DNA of 64,000 nucleotides, from the NCBI RefSeq assembly GCF_932274485.2, contig NC_065886.2:14893501-14957500 (forward strand), given 5' to 3'. Below, in pieces: positions 1 to 23,085 of this stretch. Positions within the stretch are counted from its first letter, which is position 1. Every line of letters starts with the position of its first letter. The stretch comes from Patella vulgata (lineage: Eukaryota > Mollusca > Gastropoda > Patellidae). The position numbers and the translations under genes are program-made. Below the pieces are notes generated by a model. It was not told the DNA's origin. It was given only the letters and a program-made list of their open reading frames with translations, and did no database searches.

Positions 1-622
1 GATTGTCAAGTACCACTGCATTAAAGGGACAATAACACTCTTGCTGGCTTGACAGCTCCAGAAAATAAAAAAATAGCCTTATTCTAAGTACTAGATGTAT
101 TAGTGTCTTACCTGTTGTGTAAATTATGCATTAAATCCTATTTTACTTGTCGAGAGGGTTCAAAAATATATTTAAATCCATGTCACATTTGAAAAGCTTT
201 ACGCCAGGCTTTTCAAATCATTTAGTTGAATTTTTCCAATTTTTTAAATTAGGTGTGTTAAGATGAAATTTGTATCATCAATTAATTGGAATATTGTAAA
301 ATAGTACAATTTGTTGACCAGAATAAAGATTGGGACATATTATTCAGTTACAACAAGAGTGTATTGAGCCTTTAATAAACAAAGTCTCTATTATCCATTT
401 TAATGTTAATTTATTAAATAGTGAGTGTTTTCTAATCCATTTAATATCATGGCCACCTGGGTTGATTATGGACTTGTCATGTAAACAAATGCCTAATTAA
501 TGATTTATAGAACATTTGAACTAAAAAACAGGTGTGATGAGACTTGGATTTGGTATCAAAACAGACAGAAATATCAAATTTTCCATGACTTAATCCATGT
601 TAAAATGTATTCAAATTGATTC
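1..622. other. AT-rich intron sequence, nothing recognised
   Basis: No exon, RNA gene or clear repeat end was recognised here. It lies upstream of the first visible kinase exon, so it is probably intron. The exon encoding the first half of the SH2 domain was not found in it and probably lies left of the window. Confidence 0.4.
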
Positions 623-1010
623 CTTAAGGGGGCATTATGGACGATTAGATAAAGAGTTGACAGTTCTCGCTATAAAAGTTAAAACATAGCGTAAAGAGAA
701 TATGCTGAAGATTTCAGTCATATAGTTCCACTCTAAACCAAGATATTAGCATTGAATTTAGGCCTAGTCTCGATCATCATTACTAAAGTCGGTACGATAA
801 AAAACTAAGTCTCGATTATCCATTTTTACATTTAATTATTTTTAAGAAAAATGTATTCCAATCTGCTAAATATCACAGCCTAGCGATGGCATCGAGAGTT
901 GATTATGGTCTGGATAAGTTAATTAAAGTCTAATAATGTAGATAACATTTCAGTCCTAAGGAAAGACCTGTACAATAGGCAGATTTAGCTCTTGCATAAT
1001 GTATGTTTAA
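623..1010 (+). mobile_element. MITE family 1 copy, TTAA-flanked
   Basis: This is a non-autonomous element of about 390 bp. The 3' end reads GCATAATGTATGTTTAA and the 5' end is a diverged inverted copy. The inner landmarks shared with other copies are GATAAAGAGTTGACAGTTCT near the left end and CATCGAGAGTTGATTATGG in the right half. No coding capacity is seen. Confidence 0.75.
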
Positions 1011-1123
1011 CATTAAATGAAGAATACAAAATCAAAAATCTCCCGGCTTAGATTCAATTGGATTAGAAAGGTTGCCTACAGGATACAATATTTAATGGTT
1101 ATACACATGTTTGACTATTTCAG

Positions 1124-12821
<11,698 letters not shown>

Positions 12822-13625
12822 TCCTTTCTGCATGCACCTTAAACTAAGGCCAAACCAGAACTTTTGTTGTTCGGCAATATGCTACAAGAAATTTCAATGT
12901 CAGCACATTGAAGAAAACTGTACTTTCCATTTACTAAAGATAAATTACCAATTTAAAAGGTCTTGTTTTAAAGACCAGAAACTTACATCAACAATTGGGT
13001 ATTATTAGGGTCGTATTCAGGGATGCTGTTTCAAAATATTGCTTATCAGACATTTTATTTAAAGTTAACAGAGGCCAGAGTCAGAAGTCGTCGTCATCTT
13101 CAGGTAATAGGATAAATAAAGCTTCCATTCCCTTTAATAGAACAGTCAATATTTTGGATATTATTCGGCATATCTTGAACGATGTTTATCCACTCGTGTT
13201 GAACATGTCTAGCATATACGGGTGGAACAGCATCTCTGAATGGAGGTTAAACAGAATATTTCAATCCTCTTTACTCTGCTAACTTAAAGTAACTCGACTG
13301 AAAAAAAAAATTACGATATTTTTTCCATTTTCTTTTTCCATTTTCATTTTATAAGTTTTTTTATTATTACATAATGTACATTTTACATAATGTACAGTTT
13401 GTTGTTTGTTTGTTTGTTTATTTATGTCTTGTTTATTTATGTCTTGTTTAATATATTTATGTTTTAGTTTCATTGTTTACATGAATTTTAATATAGTTAT
13501 TTGCTAAATCTACATGTATGTAATTGTTAAAAATATATTTACAAAACACCAATTCAGCCAAATATTTTCTGAATGATTTCTACATGACTTGGTATCAATT
13601 TCTTTAAATATATATTTAATTTCTT
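12822..13625 (+). other. Probable 3' UTR of the kinase gene
   Basis: This AT-rich sequence follows the kinase stop codon. Short open frames here have no family resemblance. The transcript end is uncertain: AATAAA-like signals occur near 13,113 and again near 15,887. Confidence 0.45.
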
Positions 13626-13629
13626 TAAT

Positions 13630-13875
13630 TTTTTAGTTAAAAAAATAGATAATGTAAATCGAATATGCTGAAAATTTCAAATTGCTTCACTCTAAGCCGA
13701 AAAAAAACTTATTTTGAAATTCACTGTCGCCTTGATTGTCATAGTTACCGCTGTCATAATAATTAACAAAGTCTCGATTATACATTTTTGCGGTTAATCA
13801 TCAATGCAGATCGATTCAAATCCAATGAGAACCGGACGCATAAGATGGCATCGAGAGTTGATTATGGTCTTGGTT
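13630..13875 (+). mobile_element. MITE family 1 fragment
   Basis: The interior of family 1 is present (TCGATTATACATTTTTGCGG, then CATCGAGAGTTGATTATGG) with both ends lost. Confidence 0.6.
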
Positions 13876-14367
13876 TCACAATCAAAAATGAAACAGAATA
13901 AAATGCTAAATTATTAATTTTATATTGAAATTCGACTGGACCAGTTTATAATTGTTGATATGGCATGTGTTATACAAGCTTTTCATTCCATGTATTTATT
14001 TACAGTACTTTAAAAGTTTGGCGGCACCTTGAACTGAAGTTAGGCAATGACAGATGTTTCTTATATTGTTTTTTTTTTTTACTCAAATGGCATTGAATTT
14101 TCCCACTGTTGGTTTTTCAATGGCTTATCAATAGGGTTATTATAATAAGATAGTTAAAATAAAATTTAATGAGTGTATGTGTCAAGATTTTTTTATTAAT
14201 GTGAGGAGATAGTGGTACTAGATCTTTGTGTTCAAATGTGCAAATTTATGTCTCAAAAACTAGTGACAAGAAAAAATATGGCCTTGGGCCCAGGCAACCA
14301 TTTCAGGAGGCCATCACATCAAAGAGTAAAGTTAAAATTGATTTTTTGACAATTTGAAATTCTCATT

Positions 14368-14960
14368 TTTAAAAGACAATATTGGTGTCAGTCATATATG
14401 TGTACCAAATATTATTTTAACACAGAGATCATTGTTACAATAGATGCGTAAGTGACGAATGCAAAAGGAAAACACAAGTTATCCTTCTATATAACTTAAA
14501 AAAAGTGACGAGTGATAACAGATACTCGGGCGATTTTCTGCTCACTAATAAATCCTTCGAAGACCAAAAGTTGTTATATGAGACTGTGGGAGGATATCTT
14601 ACAATTCAAACAAATAATTGACTGTCACTAGATAAGAGAAAATGAAAAAAATAGAATGAATAAAAACAAGCAAATGTATGGACTATTTCTATTTTCTGGT
14701 TTTCTCTTATCTAGTGACAGTCTATTATTTTTTTGAATTGTCAGATATCCTCCCACAGTCTCATATCACAACTTTTGGTCTTCGAAGGAACTACTATTAG
14801 TGGGGAGAAATGAGTATCTGTTATCACTCGTCACTTCTTTAAGTTATATAGAAGGATAACTTGTGTTTTCCTTTTGCTTTCGTTAATTTTTAGTATCTAC
14901 ATGTACTTACTGCCCTTGATTCACTATTATCGGGAGAAATTAGTCAGATTTAATGTCATG
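14368..14960 (+). mobile_element. MITE family 5 derivative forming a 435-bp foldback
   Basis: It starts with AAAAGACAATATTGGTGTCA, a diverged family 5 end. Positions of about 14,451-14,655 and 14,690-14,886 are near-perfect reverse complements of each other, so the strand could fold into a hairpin with arms near 200 nt and a short AT-rich loop. The arms include CTTCGAAGACCAAAAG and GAGACTGTGGGAGGATATC. Confidence 0.8.
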
Positions 14961-16020
14961 CCTGTGAATAGTAACAATACATATACCATAATCAATATTT
15001 ATTAATATTTTAAAACACATGTATAATGTATATATTTATTATTATGTAAACTTGCTCAATAGCACAGTATCTACTCAAAGTGCATCATTCTGCATATCGA
15101 TTGATATTTATTTAATTGGTTAATGAACATTGTCTTTTGCCTGCCCTACTGGTCGTGAAGTGGCATGAAGATCATCCCTAGAACTTGACTGGTCAGGAAT
15201 ATCAAGCAAAGTGGAATTTTAGCTTTAGTGGGCATAATACCAAACCTTGTGTGAGATCTACATAATCTAGCAAGGTTGATATCTTTTTACATCTGCCAAG
15301 TTAGATATATTTGATATCCAGCCAGGTAAATTGATATCCAGCACGGTGGATATATTTTGATATCCAGCAAGGTGGATATATTTGATATCCATCAAGGCTC
15401 ATACTATATTTGATATGCAGCAAGACTGATATATTTGGAAATTGACATGATTTGTTGATTCACGTCACTTTTATCATAATCTGTATACATGATTGTTTTA
15501 TGTTAAAGAAAGTTGTTATATAATACTAGAATACTTTAGTATGGATACAATCACTATATGATCAAGACTAATTTGGGTTTTGAAGTTTGTATTTTACACC
15601 CACCATTAATTATTATTGTCACTTGTTTGTTCAAATTAGACCACATCTAAAGTGTACCATCACTAATAATTTTTATATGCTGTGATTTGTCTATATGTTG
15701 ATGTTGGGTGTATATATATTTGATTGCACACCAAATTTGATATAGATCTACTAATCAATTGCCAAGATATAGGCGTTTTAATGTTTATTATCAGTCTTGA
15801 CACATTACAGTGAATCTAACTGTATATACTGTATCAATTGAATCAGAGTTGACAATGGTAATGTCTTTTTTAAATCCTTATCTTGTTCAATAAACTTATA
15901 TATATATTATATACTTACTAAATCGCCATTCTAATACTGTGACAAAAATCAAAAATTGCCTTTCTAGGAACTATTAATTGAGTGTGAATCAGTTTACAGA
16001 ATTTGTGATAATATATATAT
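14961..16020. other. Gene-free AT-rich stretch
   Basis: No exon was recognised. A short degenerate array of TTGATATCCAGCAAGGT-like units lies at about 15,280-15,440. A possible poly(A) signal AATAAA lies at about 15,889. Confidence 0.5.
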
Positions 16021-16064
16021 TCAGTGATCAGACTGAAATAGTATGAACCATAAACCGTTGTTGG

Positions 16065-16815
16065 TAGGGTTTTTATACGCCCACATTGAAATGTGGTCGT
16101 ATATTGTCGTCGCCCCCGTCCGTCCGTCCGTCAATCCGTCGTTCCGGCGTCCACAATCGCTTGTGGATGCTCTAGAGGCCAAAGTTAATATCCGATTGAC
16201 CTTAAATTTATACACAGTGTTTAAGGTCATGAGACGAAGAAGCCTATTGATTTTCAGCGATTTCCAATAATTACTGCCAGAGTTATGGCCCTTGATCACT
16301 TTGAAAAATCTTGTGGACGCTCTAGAGGCCAAAGTTAATATTCGATTGACTTTAAATTTATACACAGTGTTTAAGGTCATGAGACGAAGAAGCCTATTGG
16401 TTTTCGGCGATTTCCAATAATTACTGCTAGAGTTATGGCCCTTGATTTTCAACGATTTCCGCTCTAAAGGCTAAAGTTATCATCCGATTGACTTCAGATT
16501 GATACACAGAGTTTAAGATCTTGAGACAAACAAGTATATTGATTTTCAATGAATTTTTATGACTTGAACAAATCCATGATATTAAAAGTTTTGTATACAA
16601 AAGGTAAGCATGGGGCAGAACTTTATAAAAACCAAACAAATTCTAATGGTTTTCTGATAATTACTTCATGAGTTGTTGCTCTTAATCAGATTTTAGTGTA
16701 TTATAAATGTTTCATTATCGAAAAAAGTAAGAATATGCGACGACTCGTGTTGACTCCCCGGACGATTTAGCTGCTGTGGGCGTATGTTTCGTTGCCTGGC
16801 AACCTATCTTTATTT
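16065..16815 (+). mobile_element. TACGCCCACA-ended interspersed element
   Basis: The left end reads TATACGCCCACATTGAAATG and the right end TGTGGGCGTATGTTTCGTTG, so the termini form an inverted repeat. Inside, a block of about 180 bp (GCTCTAGAGGCCAAAGTTAA to AGTTATGGCCCTTGAT) is tandemly repeated two to three times. Relatives with the same ends lie near 20.9, 31.1, 43.2 and 48.0 kb. Open frames crossing it are translations of the repeat. Confidence 0.75.
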
Positions 16816-17102
16816 TTGTGTGATAGGAAGGAATAGTGACTGATTGAGACGTTAGATAGAAAATTAAGCACTAATCATGAAACGAAAGGGTAAAATATCA
16901 AATATTAAAAAAAAAAAATTGTTTCCTTGTCCAAGTGTTTTGCATTCTGTTACCAAGATAGTGAATTTAAGTGGTGGTAGGGGGCTTGAATAAAGTTTTC
17001 CACTCAAAATATTTAATTAGGAATATAATAAGACAAGGTTTAGAAACCAAAGCCACTGATTGTAAGCGCCTTTGAACCTATATGACATTTATTATTTATT
17101 TA

Positions 17103-17452
17103 TTAAAGATACATTGTGTAAGATTTAGATAAAGAGCTGGCCATTCTTGCTATAATAGTTCAAAAATAGATAAAGCAAAATGAATATATTGAAAATTTCA
17201 TTCAAATTACTTTATTCTGAGCAAAGATAATAGCTTTTGAACGTGTAACTAGCTGTGTGCACTGATTGGTAGGTCAATTATTAAATGGCTGAACCGCTCT
17301 AATCTACTTAAAATCGGACCTATCAGATGGCATCGAGTGTCGATTATGGTCTTATCATGTTAATTAATATCTAATTAATAGTTTATACAACATTTAAAGC
17401 ATAAGAAAGACCTGCAATAGGCAGATTCAGCTCTTGCATAATGTATGTTTAA
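17103..17452 (+). mobile_element. MITE family 1 copy
   Basis: It spans TTAAAGATACATTGTGTAAG to GCATAATGTATGTTTAA, about 350 bp, with matching inverted ends and TTAA at both borders. Confidence 0.85.
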
Positions 17453-20400
17453 TCTTTCTGTAATATATAGAATACATATGTATGTTTTAAAAATAACTTG
17501 TTGTAATGGAAATTAGAATAACCACCATATGGCCTATAGTTTTTTAAAAAAAAAAGAAATGCCTCACTCAGCCGATTGAGAAAGACGTCTTATTATAATC
17601 TATAACACATACTTATGGAAGAATAATTACTCATTTATTTTGGCGAGGTTGGAGTTTTATATATATGTCTAATGTATATATTTTAATAATGCTTTGAATA
17701 TTAATCTGATATTTTGACCCAGGATTAACTTTTGATTTTGTTGGTAAACAAGATATGTAATGTGAATTTATCAGTCGATGCAATACTCATATCATTCCAT
17801 AGTCAAAATACAGGATGAAAAATATTTCTAATATATACTGTGATGTTATTAATACTGCTACTAATAATATACATGTATTGTAGCAGCGAGAATCTTTGGT
17901 AATAAATAAACACTGGAATTATCCTTTAAACTGTTCAATACCAGAAAACATGAAATATCATATAAACGTCCCGCAGGCCGAGTGACTGTCCTGGAAACGG
18001 GATAAAACCTAGAATCTTGAATGAATATACAATTTGGTATTTAATTAAAGAAGCTAGTATCTAAGGATTAATTTAAATTTACACAATTAAAAAACGTGGG
18101 TAACAATAAAAATAAAAGACATTAATTACCAAAAAGGGAAATAAAAAGGATTAAGCTTATCATACAATTCAAATTATTAATGAGTTGGCTGTCCACCGTC
18201 AGTTACCAAGCATTTAGTCATATAAAATTGATGGCTCAAAGTAGAATTGGTATTAAAAGAAATCTATAAAAATTTAAATAATTTATTAAAACAACACATT
18301 AGACATATGAATGAATTAATTAATAAAGGAATGAATGAATAAGTGCACAAATTATATCCCCATTACTATATATCAAGAAAAAAGTTTTGTAATATATATA
18401 TATATATCAGTCAAATATAGCTTTACTAAGAGTATTTTTTATGATTGTTCAGATTAGAAATGAAATGATATAGCGTTTACTGTCCTACTTTTCTGCTGAT
18501 TAGATTCACTTAGTTAAGTTATAGATAATATTTTCAGTGAAGTATATTTTACAGTATTTTCAGAATATAACTGGGATAATAATAATAGTATATTTATATT
18601 GCGATGTATATATGCATGAGCATGAGCATGCTCAAAGTGCAAGGTATATTGAATCTACTTGAAATCTGATATTTTCAAAATTTTCTAACTGCGGTACTAT
18701 GAACATGACTATTCTCTATATATATTCAATGTTATTTATGTATTGTGTGTTATGATGTTATCGTCCAGTGTCAAATGAATATATACCAGGGTATTGTCGT
18801 TAGTTTTCTTTCTATTTTATAATATTGGTTTATTTTAGACCGAGAGAGATTCAGTTCTTGGAATGAAAGGTTTTTTTTTTTTACGGAAACTATTGTCTGG
18901 CTGACGTCATACTAGTTTGAAATGAACGCTTTTTCTTTTTAAGTTCTGATTCCTTATTGATTGAAGAACTATATATTTCTAATTATATATACCACAATAG
19001 TTCCTGTCATTGTATCATTCTTATACAATTAATCCATCTTAGCGTGCGGTAATACTTTTAGTATGAAGCACCAGTCGTGTCACAATTTTTGAAAAAAATG
19101 CTGAATGTACTATGGTTTTTATGACATTTATATTAACACTACATTAAGGTCCAACAAGGAAGAGATGATTTTGCTTTGACTCCAATCAGACTTAAAAGAG
19201 AACATCTAACTGGTAGAGAAGTAGTAAGATCTTACATAGACTAACAATTCCAACTAAATAAAAATAAACTAAGTTTTATTGAATTGACTAACTGGAAGAA
19301 AAAATCCTTAAATTTTATTTCTGATAAGTGTGTTAACCAGACCAATATGCAATTTTAAGCTCTTAAAATTTAAGCCAGAAATACAAAAAAGCTATAGCGT
19401 TCAAATCAAACTAGTGTAATATCGCCAGTCTCGGTGTTTATAGACATTATAGATTTCTGAAAACTGAGACTCGCAATTGTAAAATCAAAATATTAGTTCA
19501 AATTTTCATGTACATTGTCAAAAATATCATCAGCGCTCTAAAAATTATCTAATAACATGGTTATATGCCAGGAATTTCTATACAGTGATGTGCAGATTGG
19601 CCGACGACCTGGGGCATCCTATCAAAGAGTGAAAATATAATCAAGTTTGTTGTACAAGCAGTCCTAATTAATATGAATCTGTTTTTACGTATATAAAATG
19701 TCTTCCTTTCTCACATTTCTGTGTACTACACCCTTTATTTGAGTCTCGGGGATATACAATAAGTGAGTTGGCCCTGGGCATCGCCAGACTTCTGTTTGTC
19801 ACTGTTTGTATAGTCTATAATTATTGAAGCAATTATAACAAAAATAACTGACAGTTTGTTAGATATATTATTATAATTTTATATACATAATATTTATTCT
19901 ATTATTTTTATTTTTTGAACTTTTTTATAATTCATTAGTGTGCCTAATTTTACACAATTCGGAGAACAATACCTTTTTAACAAACAATAATTTCAGTATT
20001 TTTTATTGTACAAATATAATATGATGTATATGAATGGATAGATATATTTGCTTGGGTACACCAAATCAAATCAGACAAATAGGTTAACTAAATGGGACAG
20101 TTGCTTGAGTTGCTTCCCATTGTTTTTTTAAGAGACCAACCTAGTGTATCCTGACAACACATTCCAACTTCAAAATTACGTCATTTCTCTTTCAATCTTG
20201 TTAAAATTACATATTAGAATTTGTTTTCTTTTGTTTTATATTTTACCGGGCTCAGTTGACAAGTTTCATCAATGTCTTATGTTCTAAGTTGTGTACTGTA
20301 AACAGCCAATGAAAACCCAGCTGATGTATTAACTCACCAAAGTCACAAACATAATGCCGCCGATGTCGGCCATCTGTAATGAGCTCCTTTTAATATATGT

Positions 20401-20880
20401 TAGATCTTATATTGTATAGAAAATCAAAACCATAAAAATTAAATGAAATAAAGATATATAATTTTAATAAGATTGAGTCATAATTGCAAATCAAGTATCA
20501 TATAACTTTCTGGTTTGCTTGAAGAAATTATAAAGAGTCAGAAACATTTGAACACAGCAGTTCTTGCATTGGATACAACTGCTTGTATGTCTCTCATTCA
20601 ATATAAATAAAGTATTTTATTTGGTGTACCTGGCTTAGCTATTATGTGAAAATTTGCATGATTATTCAAATTTTACTTTCATAATGATTAATTGTTATTG
20701 GAGAAATGTATTCAACGTTTTTGTGTTCCTAGAATTACAGCAATGATGTTTATATAAAGATATATAAGTATTTCTACTCTTGTCTGTTTTATCCCCCCCC
20801 CCCCACACCCCGACTGGTGTGTCCTCTGTTGTCCTGTTCAGCTTTAATTCTTTAATACAACAATTTATTGTACACATTTC
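17453..20880. other. Gene-poor AT-rich region
   Basis: No conserved coding exon was found on either strand. It contains short AT microsatellites (near 18,392) and a dispersed repeat at about 19,560-19,800 with relatives near 14.3 and 55.6 kb. Confidence 0.5.
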
Positions 20881-21350
20881 ATATGTGAACGTATTATGTT
20901 GTCGCCCCTGTCTGTCTGGTCACATTTTGTTGTGGACACTCTACAGGTCACAAATTTTATTCAGATATTGTTTCCTTTCTGAATTGGTGCATATCGGACT
21001 ATAACCGCCTGGATTGTCTCCTGATTGTACGAAAAATCATGTTTTTAGTTTTAGCTTGTGGTTGAGTTCGATTTTCGTGAAGATCAGACTGAAACTTCCT
21101 GCTTCCCTTTATGCAAATAGAGTAAAAGCATGTAATACCAAGGTTGTGGCCCTCTAGAGGTCACCATTTTATCAGATTTTGATGAAACTTAAAATATAAG
21201 TTTATATCCCAAAGATTTTGGTTTTAACAGTCGATGTGAAGCATTAATTGGAATAAAGAAGGGTTTAAGCCTTTGATTTTCCCTATACTCCATCCATGTA
21301 TTGAAAAATGTGGACAAATCTTGCATGGCATTGTTTAGCAGGAATATTTA
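20881..21350 (+). repeat. Diverged copy of the TACGCCCACA element
   Basis: It has the typical order: TGTGAACGTATTATGTTGTCG, a CTGTCTGTC run, then TTGTGGACACTCTACAGG and other landmarks of the copy at 16 kb. Confidence 0.5.
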
Positions 21351-21417
21351 TTGGCAGACTATTGTTATGGATGGATCCTACTCCCTACATTCTCACAAAC
21401 ATAGAATATCTTTTCTT

Positions 21418-21652
21418 CCTCTAGTTCATCAGGATTTTTTGACGTGATTCCCCTTTATCAGTGGTGCCAGACAGAGGGTCTGGCAAGGAACAGCGTATAG
21501 TTGTTAGGATGGAATGAAATACCATAAAAGATCCCTTGGCAGTTGGATTTTAATATAAGAGTAGGCTGTAGCGCTGCTGTCCGGGTAAACTTTCCCTCAT
21601 ATGCCCATCTTCATTAGCCCAGTCGGAGCAGTAGAGACACCATTTCATTTCA
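21418..21652 (+). repeat. SINE-B, diverged
   Basis: The body from TTCATCAGGATTTTTTGACG to the CATTTCATTTC tail is recognisable, with internal deletions. Confidence 0.7.
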
Positions 21653-21784
21653 ATATATACAAGTACATTAATATCATGATCTGTTAAAAACATTTTATCA
21701 CTAGTTTTAATTGCATAGTTTTGTTGGGTTGTTTTTCAAAAATACACACATTTATTTCATTAAAGAATAAATTGGCAATATTTA

Positions 21785-22075
21785 AAGTAATATTTACACT
21801 ATATTTGCAAATCAAATCCACATACTATTATATATAAAATGTATACTGGTATTATATATAAAATGTATACTGGTATTATATATAAAATGTATACTGGTAT
21901 TATATATAAAATGTATACTGGTATTATATATAAAATATTTACACTATATTTGCAAATCAAATCCACATACTATTATATATAAAATGTATACTGGTATTAT
22001 ATATAAAATGTATACTGGTATTATATATAAAATGTATACTGGTATTATATATAAAATGTACCGGTATACTGGTAT
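21785..22075 (+). repeat. 24-bp AT satellite with higher-order duplication
   Basis: The unit TATTATATATAAAATGTATACTGG repeats in two blocks. Each block is preceded by the same spacer containing TTTACACTATATTTGCAAAT, so a compound unit of about 150 bp has been duplicated. Confidence 0.85.
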
Positions 22076-23085
22076 TTACATGCTGAATGAGAGAGACAGG
22101 TTTCTCACACAGACACTTGTAAAATGGAAAATAACAATAAGCTGAGGCTAAATAGTATTCCTAATGTCTAAAGTACTATTAATGGACCAAGTAAGAAGAG
22201 ATTTCTTTGGCCCTGAATTTCATTATCTCCCTTAAATGAATATGAACTTCATAAACCCAAGGCATTTACTCAGTCTCAGCTTAATGGTATCTTAAAAAGA
22301 TGTATGGTTTCCCGTCTGTTCCCTTATCCTTATATCCGTATAAAAAAATATATTCCGTTTTTACGAGTGCCATTCATGTTTTTAGGAGGGGCAATAACTA
22401 CATCTAAAATTGATGGGCAACTTCGAATTTCGCTACGAGACTAGTTGAAGTTCAACTTTGTGATATCTGCATCTGTACCATGGATGATGTGTCACCCGTA
22501 TATGCCAGACATGTCCTTAGTAAGATATGGTAAATCATATTCAATATTCCAATGTATATTTACTTTACTGAAGGTAATAACTATTACTAATCTTGATTGT
22601 CATTGATAATAGGCAGGATTCATTAAATAAATAAGTGATCGATCCCTTTACGGTGTAATTCACCTACCTTAAATGATAACGATAAGAGGATACTTGTCGA
22701 AATGTCGTGCTTTTAGAATAAACCAGTGATTGTTTCCCATAAAAACTGTGATCTGTTAATACCTTAATTGATTAAATATTTAATCTGCCTGAATTGACTT
22801 TGTTAACCGACACGTTTTGTTCAAATTTTCAGGTCGAAAGTATCGAATTGTTTGTGATCATACACCATGAATATTTGGTTTTAAATGGATAATAAATGTA
22901 GTTGGTGGTACACATTGTAGCATTAACACTAGCCTGTCACAAGAGGATGCATATGGACATGTATAATGGCTAACGATTATGCATTACCCAAAATTAATTA
23001 ATTAACAAAAATCTGTAAGAGTCTGAGCACACATTTATCTAGCATTCCAATCTGACCTTCAACAGTTATAACACTTGTTCCATAT
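22076..23085. other. Intergenic stretch, nothing recognised
   Basis: No coding similarity or clear repeat was seen. It should contain the 3' UTR of the minus-strand MTIF3 gene, but no poly(A) signal could be fixed. Confidence 0.4.

Noticed and set aside
12995-13282. 95-codon open frame after the kinase stop
   Set aside because: It follows the kinase stop in AT-rich 3' UTR, shows no family resemblance and has no splice context.
16021-16452. 143-codon minus-strand frame with internal repeats
   Set aside because: It is a translation of the tandem blocks inside the TACGCCCACA element.
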